A stretch of 64,000 nt of DNA, from NCBI GenBank assembly GCA_024734495.1, contig JALMQS010000887.1, positions 1,701,228 to 1,765,227 on the forward strand. The letters run 5' to 3'. The notes below the pieces were generated by a model. The model searched no databases. It saw only the letters and a program-made list of their open reading frames with translations, and had not been told where the DNA came from. The stretch's first letter is position 1, and the number at the start of each line of letters is the position of its first letter. Source of the DNA: Forficula auricularia (taxonomy: Eukaryota > Arthropoda > Insecta > Dermaptera > Forficulidae). Positions 52,159 to 63,374 of the stretch are shown one piece after another. The translations under genes and the position numbers were made by a program.

Positions 52159-52253
52159 GGATCAACCGGGGCTCGAACCCGGGATCTTTGCATGTGTACT
52201 GCAATGCTTTGTCATAAGAGTTTTATCTCCTATATCCACTAAGCTACTGATCC
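52159..52253 (-). tRNA. tRNA-like segment, copy 1 (probably pseudo)
   Basis: On the minus strand a 7-bp acceptor-like stem GGATCAG/TTGATCC encloses TAGCTTAGTGGATA (A box), a region with a possible long variable arm TGCA...TGCA, and a perfect T arm CCGGGTTCGAGCCCCGG with B box. The D and anticodon stems do not fold in the standard way over 95 bases. A tRNA-derived sequence or degenerate tRNA; I do not assign an anticodon. Confidence 0.5.
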
Positions 52254-52520
52254 CTGAACCCAAACTAATACCTTTTTGTCTATATGAATTATGGAATTTC
52301 TTTTTTAATCCTCTCCTCGTTCATTTTTCACAGCGTAGGCCTTGATTCATTAATTAAACAATTAAATATTCCAGCGCCTCCCAATCGATCGCAGACCCCA
52401 AAGATTGAAAATAATTTTCTCTTCACCCGGGGCGCTACCACAACGAGGCCGTGTAAAGACAATTAATAACAAATTTAAATTTAAGGAACGAAGACAAGAT
52501 TAATTTTATTACAGACAAAA

Positions 52521-52615
52521 GGATCAGCCGGGGCTCGAACCCGGATCTTTGCATGTGTACTGCAATGCTTTGTCATAAGAGTTTTATCTCCTATATCCAC
52601 TAAGCTACTGATTCC
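52521..52615 (-). tRNA. tRNA-like segment, copy 2 (probably pseudo)
   Basis: Same structure as 52159-52253 with a mutated 5' end (GGAATCAG instead of GGATCAG on the minus strand) and a one-base loss in the T arm. Confidence 0.45.
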
Positions 52616-53158
52616 TGAACCCAAACTAATACCTTTTTGTCTATATGAATTATGGAATTTATTTTTTAATCCTCTCCTCGTTCATTTTTCGCAGCGTAGG
52701 CCTTGATTAATTAATTAAACAAATAAATATTCCAGTGCTCTCCCAATCGATCGCAGACCATGAAATTTTCATCACAGAAGCACATAACGAGGCCGTGAAA
52801 AGACAATTAATAACAAATTTAAATTTAGGGAACGAAGACAAGATTAATTTTATGACAAAGGATCGATGGGGCTCGAACCCGAGATCTTTTGCATGTGTAC
52901 TAAGATCCCGGGTTCGAGCCCCGGCTGATCCTTTTGTCTGTAATAAAATTAATCTTGTCTTGGTTCCCTAAATTTAAATTTGTTATTAATTGTCTTTACA
53001 CGGCCTCGTTGTGGTCGCGCCCCGGGTGAAGAGAAAATTATTTTCAATCTTTGGGGTCTGCGATCGATTGGGAGGCGCTGGAATATTTAATTGATTATTT
53101 AAAGTGTTTTTATATGCGATTTTTGAGTTTAAAAATTTTAATCTTGTTTTTGAAACTG

Positions 53159-54995
53159 CTTTTTTTTTTTTTTTTTTTTTTTTATAAAGATACTGATACA
53201 AGAAGAAGTTGCACCAAGAAGGTACAACCTCTGTAGTCCGTGGTGGACCCTTGTAACGTGAAGATAAGGGGAGATTTAGTGATTGGGTAGAAGTCGAAGG
53301 TATCTGTGGATGCTGGTCTTGAAAGATTGAAGGTCATAAGTTGCTGGAAAGACGGTCGGGGGAAGAGAGTTCCAGTCTCTAGATGTCATGGGGATAAATG
53401 AATTGGCGAATGCGTTTGTTCGATTAGTATCCAGTTTAAGCGCGTAGGGGTGTTGAGTTTTAGAAAATCGTGTATTCCGCGCAAATGAAGCCCTTGGTGG
53501 GATTATCGATTTAATTTCGTCAGAACAAAAGCCATGGTAGTATCTATAAAAAGGGAAAGGGCGGAGACAGATCTACGATGGGCTAGGGAGTCGAGAGTGT
53601 CAGTTAATGTAGGATCGCCTATCAGTCTGATAGCTCGTCTCTGAATTGCGTCCAGGGTTTCAAGAGAATACTTGGAGGACCCTCTCCACAAATGCGAGCA
53701 ATATTCAAGACAGGGGCGAATTTGAGCCTTGTATAATATAAGGAGTTGAGTGGGGGTGAAAAATCGTTTGGTTCGGAAAAGAAAGCCAAGCTTACATGCT
53801 GCAGCCTTTGCTACTGAGATAATATGGTCATTCCAAGAGAGGTCAGAACCTAAGGAGACACCTAACAATGATATTTTATTACGAAATTCCAATGAGCTCG
53901 AATCAAAGGAAATGTCCGGAAGGTTCCTATCTGCGCGCCTAGAAATTAGGCAGCATTGTGTTTTACCAGCATTAAAGTTTACCAAGTTGTGAGATCCCCA
54001 TTTTTTTAGCATGCTTAAGTCTGAATTTATTGAGGAGGCTATGTTTGCGCGATCGTCTAGTAAGGATTGAGCGTTGTGGAGGGTGCTATCGTCAGCGTAA
54101 CAATGTATTGGATTGGAGGGCAGATTTAATAGGTCATTAATATAGATAATAAAGAGCGTGGGAGAAATGACTGAGCCCTGAGGAACTCCAGCATTAGTAT
54201 TAAAGGACGAGGATGATATTCCGTCAACCTCGACTTTAATAGAGCGGTTTGAGAGAAAGCTCTCAGCCAACTTGCAGAGGCTCGGGGAGGCCAAATGCAG
54301 GTAATTTGGCAAGAAGATTTTTGTGCCAGACTTGATCGAAGGCCTTTGAAATGTCTAAGCCTATTACGAAAGTCTCTTTACCAGTCTCTAGTGCTTTATT
54401 CCACATATGAGTTATATATGCTAAAATGTCGCCGGTGGACCGAGATTGTCTAAAGCCGTATTGACTATCATGGATTAGTTTATTAGATTCTAAATGGTGA
54501 AGAACTTGCTCATTAATTATTTTTTCCATGATTTTGGAAAGAACCGAAGTTATAGCGATCGGACGATAATTGGCTACATTTGAAGAATCTCCTTTTTTTT
54601 TATTGGTTGAATTCTTGCAGTTTTCCAGCTCCCTGAAATGAGCCAGTGGTATAAGAATGTTTGTAAATTTTTGAGAGAATAGGAGCAAGTTCAGGCGCGC
54701 AATTTTTGATTATACTGGTGGGAATGTTGTCTGGGCCAGCGGCTGAATCAACATTTAGGTTTTTGATTATCTTTAATATTTTTGGTATTCTGAATTTAAT
54801 ATCCGACATAATATTGGTGCTAGGGTATAGGGCGGGGGGTCAAGTCTCTTGTCGTCTAGGGTGGCATTGGTTGCGAAGAATGAAGCGAATGCTTCAGCTT
54901 TAGAGAGGGCCTCAGTGGCTATTGAGTCGCTGGGAAGATTAAGGGGGGAAACGCAGATTTGGAGGAGTTCGTAGTTAATTTCTTGTAGTCTTTGA
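53159..54995 (-). mobile_element. 5'-truncated jockey-like LINE with poly(A) tail
   Basis: A T-run at 53159-53183 on the plus strand is the poly(A) tail; 3' untranslated sequence and RT coding follow to the right. The 5' end stops near 54995 within coding sequence, typical of incomplete target-primed reverse transcription. It sits in the inner left arm of the foldback element. Confidence 0.8.
53503..54990 (-). pseudogene. Jockey-like reverse transcriptase pseudogene
   Basis: Minus-strand non-LTR retrotransposon RT. Recognisable blocks in order: DSAAGPDNIPTSIIKN (early fingers), SSNVANYRPIAITSVLSKIM, QYGFRQSRST, FVIGLDISKAFDQVWH (first catalytic aspartate), NAGVPQGSVISPTLFIIYIN, and CYADDSTLH with the YADD active site (near 54100). 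Then a thumb/C-terminal region with CLEYCSHLW and RRAIRLIGD. At least two or three frame changes break it: around the A-run at 54592-54601, near 54610-54640, and near 54300. The endonuclease and ORF1 are missing through 5' truncation. The catalytic residues themselves are kept. Confidence 0.85.
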
Positions 54996-55781
54996 TTTTT
55001 TTGATAATTTTTTTATTTTAAACTTCTATTCAATCTAGAAATTTTAATACCGGGTTGATAGTGGGCCAATGATAATTACTATTTTTTTCGATTTTTGATT
55101 TTGATTTTCTTTCAACAAACTAAAATATAAATTATTTATTTTAAACAGTTGTTAATGATAAAAAAATCAATTCAAAATAACTAAAAAAAGAGAACCTAAT
55201 AGTAAAAAGTGGTTTTATAAATGATTAATAGCGAATAAATTTTTTTCGAAATTTTCAAAAAATCAAAAAAAAAATAGTAATTCTCATAGTGCCACTATCA
55301 TCCTAGTCTTAAAATTTGTAGAATGTATATAAGTTTAAAATAAAAAATTATTAAAAAAATTGAAGAGTGCCCTAGGAGCACAATGTTTCAAACTATATAG
55401 TAACTATATAGTTCCTATATTGATTCTGAAAAATACATATAGTATCAAAAACTAGATTAAATTTTTCAAACTCAAAAATCGCATATAAAAACAATTTAAA
55501 TAATTTTTTGTATTTTTTTTCTAAAAAGTATGTAGAAAAACAAAAATTTCAAAAGAAATTTTGAATTTGGACCATTTTTGAAGAAGTTATGAGCGAAAAA
55601 ACCGAAATTCAATATCTTTTAAAATTTACCAGGAAGAGTTTTTTGATGGATACTAAAAAATGTTAAAAAATGAAGGAATTCAAAAATTAAAATTGTTTAA
55701 ACCATTCTATTTGGCGTGGAATGCCCCATTTATAGTTATTAAATAAGAGTACGAATTGCTCATTGATCTCGATACATGGCA

Positions 55782-55925
55782 GGGATTTACTCACAGGACA
55801 TCCAATTTGCCCGGTTAATTTTGGAACTCGGATTCGATTCCTGAGGGGGTTAAAAACAACCCTTCTGACATAAAATAATTCATCTAGGATTTAATAGATG
55901 ACATCACTCTTGTGATATTCTTAGA
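55782..55925 (+). mobile_element. tRNA-derived SINE copy
   Basis: GGACATCCAATTTGCCCGG and CTCGGATTCGATTCCTGAG (B box) followed by ACAACCCTTCTGACATAAAA and ATTTAATAGATGACATCA. Same family as 34665-34800 and 37966-38068. Confidence 0.55.
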
Positions 55926-56719
55926 TATATTTTATTAGTTGCTGAGATTAATCACACAGAAATTTCATGTGCTACAGTTTCACTATTTTGTCCTGAATTA
56001 TCCCACAAATTTAACCATTTCGCTGTCAAAAGTTAATGAATGGATTGTAGTTTGTTACAAAATGAATGGATTAAATATTCGACCAGGCTTTGATTTGCAA
56101 CGATGTCGTTACAAGCGAAGGGAACGAACCTTTAAGCCCTTTTGACTTGCAATAAAAAACCGATCGCCACTTAGCCTCTGGGTCTTGGGCGATTTATCTA
56201 AGTAGCGAGCACCGGGCCACCCCTTACATTCACCCCTGCACCCCTATACCCAAACCCACTCCACCTCTTTTAAAGAGAAGACCAAAGTAACTCAGCAAAT
56301 AAATATAAGCGTAAGTAAGAATAAAGCAGCCAAGTACGATTAGGACTAGCAGACCGAGGTTTCCGTAGCTAATAAATAAATATTTTAGAAGGATTCTTAA
56401 TTAAACATAATTTTCAGAAGATTTAACTGATTAAAAAATTAATTATTGCGTAGTATTATTCAAAATTCCTACTGTCAAACAGATTTAATATTAAACATGG
56501 GTGCCCATAGGGGGGATATATCTCCAAAAGGGTGGCATATTGATCCCAAGATAGATCGAATATTTGCATTTATCAATTATAAATTTGGACAAGAATCTTA
56601 TGAAGAGAATTTTTATGGAAACCCCTTAAAGTTATGCAACCGATTTGGTTTCCTTGTGCATCCTATGCCTACCCTATATATTCAAGGTGTAAAATCATAC
56701 TAATTAAAATTATTTTATT
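55926..56719. other. No supported gene
   Basis: GC-richer at 56150-56370. A short plus-strand ORF (56446-56703, 85 codons) has no recognised motif. I do not call it a gene. Confidence 0.35.
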
Positions 56720-56800
56720 TTGCCGAGGTTAACAGAGTTGTCGATTCATAAAGAGAAATCAGTCAGGCTGTCCTCTGCTTGAAGCAAAAAACATACATAA
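56720..56800 (+). repeat. Hammerhead-associated flanking module without ribozyme
   Basis: TGCCGAGGTTAACAGAGTTG, ATTCATAAAGAGAAATCAGT and GTCCTCTGCTTGAAGC match the module at 35285. No hammerhead core is seen within the following 150 bp. Confidence 0.5.
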
Positions 56801-57901
56801 TGTATATACCATAATTCAGAGAGTTGATTGAAAATAAAAAAGCCATTTGATTTTTTTGTCCGCAACGTCCAATGTGGTGTTAAGTATTCTCAATTAAAGA
56901 GAAGTACTGGAGGACCAAGCTTTTTTTATTTTAATATTGTTTATTTAATCATTTTCATGTTTTGTTTTGATTCAACCACCTTTTTTTCAACCACGTGTTA
57001 ATAATTAGTTTAATTAAAAAATCTATCAAAAAAATTTTTTCCTAAAATTTAGAAAATGGTTATATAATATAATATGTATTTTAAAATAAATTCTCGATTA
57101 TTTTTTATTATATGAAATCAGGGATGCAGACAGAGGGGAGGGGGTTAAGACGTAGACTGCCTCATTGAAATTTCTGGGAGGGGGTTAGAAAATTCTTGCA
57201 AAATCAGCATTATATGTTAAAATAAAAACTTTTTCTAATTTTTTAGAACTAAATAAAATATACTATTCAACTAGTAGACCTAAAATTGTAATGATAGTTA
57301 GCGAAACACATTTGCTTGTAACTAAGTGTATTTTGTTCTTATTGGAAATACCACAGCACTTTTTACTCGGGAATAAGTTTTAGAATAGTACTACTGCTAT
57401 TTCTCTATTTTTAAGGGGGGGGGGGCGGTACTTTTCATGAGGTTGGGGAGATTCGAAATTGGTGGGGGTTAATTTTAATGAAACGGGAGGGGGGTATTAT
57501 ACCAAATCGATATATATATATATATATTTCTGATTTCAATAAATAAGTGAGTAGTAGATGAGGAGGTTTTATTCCCCTTAAGGCCAGCATCTTAAAGTAC
57601 CTATTTTTTGCTTTTGGTTATCCTCCTACTTTTATAGCTCTTTAGTCCCTTAAAAAAAATTTATTGACTCTCTATAAATCTTTTCTTTTGTGTTTGCCAA
57701 CTTGAATGAACTAGTACATATAGGTATTACGAGAAAATCCGAAAACAGTCGAACACAAAATGCGAGAACGGAGGGGTGAACCGCGACCTAATATCATGTA
57801 CACCTACTTCCACTTCCACTTTCATTTCCAAGTAGAATACAATAGATGAAGGGGCATTATCTACTGAATTCAAAATAATTTCACATAGTAATTCCAAAGA
57901 C
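56801..57901. other. No recognisable gene
   Basis: AT-rich with G-runs at 57415-57427 and 57455-57495 and a TA microsatellite at 57512-57526. Nothing coding. Confidence 0.35.
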
Positions 57902-58533
57902 GTGTACACTAGGACGGTCGTTATTTTTGTTATTTTCAGGTGGACAAGAGATCATATGGTTCTAAATAAATACAAAAAGGATCCCCGAAGTTTCAAGAAT
58001 CTATTCAATTATAACCTGTTCCCCCAGCGATTTAATTTTTCTCATATAAATAGCATGAAGTTTTTGCCATTGAATGATCAATTTTTTATTTCGTCCAAAG
58101 ATATTGTTCAAAAAATTTGAAACTATGTAAACTTTATACTTATAATAGTAGCTATTTCTCAGAATATTTACAGATTTTTAGATATTATAATTTTGGAGTT
58201 ATAGCTAGATAAAATACTGCCTTAACTTAGTGTTACTACGTTATAGACTCCAAAATTATAATGGCTAAAAATCTGTAAAAATTTTGGGAAATAGCTAGTA
58301 TTATAAGTATAAAGTTTACAGAGTTTCAAATTTTTTGAACCATTACTTTGGCCGAAATAAAAAATTGATCTTTCAATTGCAAAAACCTCATGCTATTTAG
58401 CTGGGGCACAGGTTATAATTGAGATAGAGACTTGAAACTTGGGGATATTTTTTTTATTTATTTCGAACCCATATGAGCCCTTTGTCCCCGAAAAATTCGA
58501 AAATACCAAAAATAAGGACCACCCTAGTGTACA
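57902..58533. mobile_element. Foldback MITE, GTGGTCCTTATTTT family, copy 2
   Basis: Outer ends GTGTACACTAGGACGG and CCACCCTAGTGTACAC are inverted. Inner words CATATGGTTC, TCAAGTCTCTATCTCAATT-type and CTCCAAAATTATAATGGCT occur in both arms. Same family as 6083-6722, and better preserved at the ends. Confidence 0.75.
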
Positions 58534-58611
58534 CCTATAATTCCAATCGCGGTTCTCCCCGCGGCAAGAACCAATCAAACAAAAGAAATAAGCTGGCTGA
58601 CCAACCACTTG
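58534..58611. other. Spacer
   Basis: Short spacer ending in AAATAAGCTG, the conserved lead-in of the next element. Confidence 0.3.
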
Positions 58612-59379
58612 ACTTTAACATACAACCTGGCCCCTAAAATTACTTATAATCATGTAAGGGGGGATTAGTTTTTGCATTTTTAAACTTCTGGGTTCCCACT
58701 GATTATGTATACAAAATTTGGTTGAGTTTGGTAAATGGCCAATATTTTCAATTGTTGACCCCTTTCCCCATTTTGGGCAGTTATTTTTTGCATTTTTAAA
58801 CTTCTGGGGTCCCACTGATTATGTTTAAAAAAATTTGGTTGAGTTTGGTAAATGGCCAAGATTTTCAATTTTCGAACCCCCCTCCCCATTTTTGGCGGTT
58901 AGTTTTTGCATTTTTAGACTTCTGGGGGTCCACTGATTATGGATACAAAATTTGGCTGAGTTTGCTCAAATGGCCTAGATTTTTAATTTTTCACCCCTCC
59001 ACTCCCCTTAATTTTGGGTCGATATGCATCAAAATCTAATCAGCTCTTAATCTCAATGGACCAAAACTATGAGTGAAATTTGGTTTCGATATTCAAACTA
59101 GTTTTTGAGCTAGCTCGTCCACAAAAATTTGGTAACGCACAAACTAACTAACAAACAACCTGACTAAATAACAGACATTTTGACAAAACAATTATTATCT
59201 CGAAAATATATAATTTTTTCGATGTTTACTTATTAGAGTTTTTTTGTAGAGTGAAATGCCATGGTTTCGCTCAATTTTTTTAATCAAAATAGTTTCAGCC
59301 GTTTTTGAGATTTTTTTTTGAGAAAAAAAAACACTTTTTTCATGCACGATTACAATACTTGACCATAGGTAATGTAAAA
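58612..59379 (+). mobile_element. TIR element ACTTTACCATACA, copy 6, three internal units
   Basis: Left end ACTTTAACATACA (one mismatch). The right end is damaged (TTGACCATAGGTAATGTAAA). Three tandem internal units of about 120 bp (58664-58970) with GCATTTTTA and GGTTGAGTTTG words, then the GAGCTAGCTC block. Confidence 0.6.
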
Positions 59380-60152
59380 AGCCGCTGTTCGATGCGCCCT
59401 TAACTTACCACGAATTCCCACGTCTTTTTTGGCACTGACCAATCCTTTTTAGGGGTTTGCATCGCTACAATTATCAGGTTGATGATATTAAAAATATTAA
59501 TAATAATAAGATAAAACATAAAGTAAATTAAATCTATCAAGAAAAAAATAGAGTTCCCTGAAATTCTCACTTAGACATGGGTTGTACTATAATTCCCTTA
59601 CGAGTAAATTACTTAAATTAAAATGTTATTTGTAATTAAAGGGGTGGCAGGGGGACAAGGGGACCAAATGGAACTCATGTAGTATGTAGACCAGTTAATT
59701 CAATTTATTTTCTATTTATTCTGTATATTTATTTATTAATGTCTAGATTATTTATTTATACCCAGACAGGTCGTTAATTTAATATTTGTTATTCGTTTTA
59801 ATTTATTTCCATTGTGGAACTTTACCTACTAATGCTTCCTTTCTATATATGTGTAATGGATATTTCAATAGAATGTAGTGTCTATTATCGAGCTGATGTT
59901 ACTCTTTCTTTTTATTATATGTAATTACCTATATAGAAAATTACTTTTCCTCGGCTTTAGTATAAACCGTCTCCATATAAATAGAGCATGTAATACGTTA
60001 AGTTAATACGCTTGTTGGCTCGAAATATCAATAAAAGGCAAAATATTCGTCGGATATTTATTATTGACATTAAAATTGCACCATATAAATAGAAAATGTG
60101 TTTTCTAAAAAGTGACTAATTTCTATTACAGAATGAAAGCAAGATTTTTTAA
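59380..60152. other. No recognisable gene
   Basis: AT-rich sequence; nothing recognised. Confidence 0.35.
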
Positions 60153-60969
60153 CCGACTACAAAAAAGGAGGAGGTTCTCAATACGACTGAATTTTTTTGT
60201 ATCTATTTTACCTGATATCTTCGCCAATTGTGAACCGATTTTGATGATTTTTTTGCATTGGGTTCAGTCTAGTTTCCGATTGGTAAAAATATAAAGTTCA
60301 TTAGTATTGGACCTTTTTTGTTATGTTTGTTCAGGCATAACCTCTTTGTTTATGAACCGATTTTTTTCATTCTTTCTGTGTTTGGATCAGTATAGCTCCA
60401 AGATAGTCAAGATACCTAACTATATATTTATTTATTTATTTTATGTATATTCATCAAGAACTTGGACTGATTTCGATGATTCTTTTTTTATTTGAAAGCG
60501 GGCAGCTTAGGGGTGGTCCCATATTAATTTGGTCAAGTGATGATATGATCAATGATGAAATAACGTAAATCTCCAATTCTTATGAGCAAATAATCGAAAT
60601 TATAATAAATAAAATCTTTTATAAAATAAACTGCAACGGATCGTTGCTAAACTTTATCCAAATTCATTTGAAATATTAATATGTTCTTAAGTAAAGTACA
60701 TTAAAATATAATTTTACTAAAAACTTTATTTAACCTTTTTTGTGGTCCCCAAGGTACTTAATTAGGATATTAAATTTCATCAAAATTGGTTAAGTCATTT
60801 TCAAGATATTTAGAAAAAACTAAAAAAGTACTGAAATAAAGTACTAATGTTAGTGGACCGATATGTACCAAAAACTAATCAGCGCTTCATTTTGTTAAAC
60901 TAATAGTAGGTTTTCAATTTCATTTCAATCAGCGCAAAGGTGTGGAAAAAATCGTGGACGAAAAAAACG

Positions 60970-61010
60970 ATAACACACACACACACATACATCCATCCAT
61001 CCGCACGCAC
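60970..61010 (+). repeat. CA/CATC microsatellite
   Basis: ACACACACACACACATACATCCATCCATCC-type run (two short motifs in series). Simple repeat inside the foldback interior. Confidence 0.6.
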
Positions 61011-61389
61011 TTCCAAAAAAAATGGCACTTTTTGGCATCTCGACGTGATTCCAGGTAATTTTTGGCAAAACCGTCACGTGCTAAAATTCAATCTCATTGA
61101 ATACTTCAATTTGTGACCTTAATTGAGTCTATGGGTTCCGTAGTCTTTACCTGAGGACCCCTTTGAAGTCGCGCTTGCCTCGAGAGCGATTCCAATACTT
61201 TCTCCCATGCTTCGCATTGGATAAAGTAAAAATCTTAAAACATTCATTTAAAACCCACTAACGTTTCGAGATAATTTTTCTATTAGGAATTGAATTTTAT
61301 TATCAATTTCTGATTCATTCGCTCGAATCCTTCTCTTACGAGATGCATACAAGATATTATCATAAGTCACTATTGTTAACATCACTAAA

Positions 61390-62790
61390 AAGAGAAAAAT
61401 AAATATAATTTTTAGAAAAAAAACCTACTTCAAAAAATAAAATGCAACAAATAAAATAATAAGAACTCAAAAATCAAATAAAAGGCACTAAAAGATATAA
61501 AATAATTATCTTATTTAATTACAATTAAACGATGAAATTGTTACATGAAATTACATTTTGAAGTCGGTTCCAAACAAACTACGCAGTGGTTATTGTGATA
61601 ATGGATGTTTGTGATTTTGATGGTGGATATGAGGCTTGGATGTGAGGTGACTTGGAGTTGCTCTTATAGCAAGGGTTTTCTTAAATGGTGGTGGGTGTTT
61701 CTCAGAGTGGCTGCTCTCAATGCTTAAAGTCTAGAATTATTAAATTTAAAATAATCTACTTTACTGAATGTAAGTTATAAAATGAATTTAAATTAAAAAA
61801 TGCAGATAAAACAAAAAGGATGGATGTGTGGGTTTTCAACAATAGTAAAGTTTTTGTTTTGAGAATTATTAAATTTAAATATGTGATTTTTTTTTTTTTG
61901 TTTTATCAATAATTGAATTGAACAGTATTAAATGGGTTTATTAAGAATATATATGTGACGATATTACACTCCTCGTGGACCAAAGGTATAGGATTATCCC
62001 TCCTTCCGTCGCCTGGACTCCGCTTATAATTCAGGCACCAATCTTGGGATTTTTAGGTGCGCCTGTATGGAATTATCGGCGTCTGGCAGATTCGGCGCGA
62101 TGAAGTCCCAATTATTCCGTTCGCTTCCTTCATGGTAGCGAGTTAGCTCCAATTAATCTATGTAGAGCGAGCGCCTCGGACATATATATATGAAGGCAAT
62201 TGTAAGATGCTCTGCGTAGAGAAGTATGGAAAAATCTAAAAAATGAAATCTAAAATATTATTTTAACCCTTATTTTTCAATTCGTCTCTTTTTGCAATTT
62301 CATTATCGGATATACCCGTGGGTATATTGTAACTATATAAGCGGGCTTACGCGATTTTGTCTTCATTACAGGCCAAACGTACTAAGATCCGTCGAGTTCG
62401 ATTCATAAAATGTATGTTTGGCACCGACTTCAAAAAGTAATTTCATTTAACAATTTCATCGTTTAGTTGTAACTAAATAAGATAATTATTTTATATCTTT
62501 TAGTGCATTTGATTTGATTTTTGAGTTCTTATTATTTTTTTTTTTTTTTTTTTTTGGCTTTTCGGCCTTTCTAACCATAAGCCAATTTACGATTCTATAT
62601 ATTTTTTAAATTTTGTCTCTACCCCGGGGGTCAGATTTTAGCCGAATGCCTCGAGTCGGATTCGAACCCGGGTCCACTTGGTTAGCAGGATGATACGCTA
62701 CCGACTAGCCTATCTGACTCCCACTATTTTATTTGTTGAATTTAATTTTTTTGAAGTCGGTTTTTTTTCTAAAAATTATATTTATTATCA
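61390..62790. repeat. Inner inverted pair with GAAGTCGGT ends
   Basis: 61390-61575 and 62410-62790 are inverse (TTTTGAAGTCGGTTCCAAAC and GTTTGGCACCGACTTCAAAA; AAGATAATTATTTTATAT words). The right partner is split by the SINE at 62534-62721. Interior 61575-62410 has GC-richer sequence at 61960-62170 with no gene. Confidence 0.65.
62534..62721 (-). mobile_element. tRNA-derived SINE with poly(A) tail
   Basis: Minus strand: begins GGAGTCAGATAGGCTAGTCG (A-box-like TAGGCTAGTCGG), contains CCGGGTTCGAATCCG (T arm, B box) at 62661-62675, then a tRNA-unrelated body, and ends in a long poly(A) seen as a T-run at 62535-62555. 188 bp. Inserted into the GAAGTCGGT repeat arm. Confidence 0.75.
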
Positions 62791-62906
62791 ATAAATACAC
62801 TTTTATTTAATTAACATCCTCGTTTATTTCACAGGATTTTAGGATTTTGTCTTTTTTTTTTATGGATCAAAATGTATTTTTTGAAAGTAGTTTTAAGAAA
62901 ATAATA

Positions 62907-63224
62907 CCCCCTCCGTCCCAAATTAGTTGCTACATTTGGTTCGAGAATTGAGTTCTGATTTAAATCATGCATTTCAATATTTTTTTATTTTTTATTTTTT
63001 TTTTATTTTCTAATTTTCATAAATGTAGATTTTATTTTTGGAGAAATTTTTCGAAGCAACATTTTTAAACTAATTTGGCATGGAGGGAGTACTTGTCAAG
63101 GTAATATTAATGATTGATCGACATAAAATCTCTGAAAAATATTAAAACAAAATTATAAAATCATCAGTACCAATAATCAGTAGAAAATTTTTCAAATGTA
63201 GCAACTAATTTGGGATGGATGGAG
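62907..63224. mobile_element. Stowaway-like MITE
   Basis: Flanked by TA on both sides. Left end CCCCTCCGTCCCAAATTAG, right end CTAATTTGGGATGGATGGAG. The inner ATTAGTTGCTACATTTG is repeated in inverse at 63193. A third partial end GGCATGGAGGGAGTA lies inside at 63078. The ends resemble the CTCCCTCCGTCCC type described for Stowaway elements (Tc1/mariner superfamily), best known from plants. Confidence 0.6.
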
Positions 63225-63374
63225 TATAATTTTTCTATATATAAAATATCCTATTAAAATAAATATTCTACTCGAGAAAATAAAATAATATTTTTTACAT
63301 AAGAACCCCCTTTGCAACAATTTCTTCTAAATGATATATATCGTATTTACGTTTAAAAATAATTTTTAAGAAAA

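Larger units (their letters stand above)
52119..53090 (-). repeat. Tandem/inverted array of a tRNA-like unit
   Basis: Units of about 355 and 335 bp begin at 52119 and about 52476, a partial third unit at about 52811, then a switch to the opposite strand at about 52901-53090. Shared words: GGAACGAAGACAAGATTAAT, CAATCGATCGCAGACC, ACGAGGCCGTG. Each full unit has one 95-bp tRNA-like segment. Repeated copying of a tRNA-bearing segment, not just SINE insertion. Confidence 0.7.
51885..55730. mobile_element. Large foldback element invaded by a tRNA-like array and a LINE
   Basis: Left arm GGCATTCCACGCCA (51887) to about 52118, and right arm about 55490 to TGGCGTGGAATGCC (55711-55724), are inverse over about 235 bp with moderate divergence (AAAAATGGTCCAAATTC, AAAGATATCGAATTTC words). 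The left arm resumes at 53091 (TTTTATATGCGATTTTTGAG, inverse at about 55470) after the tRNA-like array and is cut again by the LINE at about 53159. Inner arms continue at about 55005-55120 and 55250-55370. So the foldback came first and both other elements inserted later. Confidence 0.7.

Noticed and set aside
52159..52253. Functional tRNA gene
   Set aside because: D and anticodon stems do not form in the normal way at 95 bases, and the unit is a repeated element; listed as tRNA-like only.
52284..53201. Repeated short ORFs with the same C-terminal residues on both strands
   Set aside because: Caused by the duplicated and inverted tRNA-like unit, not by a gene family.
56446..56703. 85-codon ORF as a small gene
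   Set aside because: No homology recognised, no splice or promoter context; kept as unsupported.
56850..56900. GTCCGCAACGTCC as a hammerhead cleavage site after the module at 56720
   Set aside because: No CUGANGA or GAAA near it.
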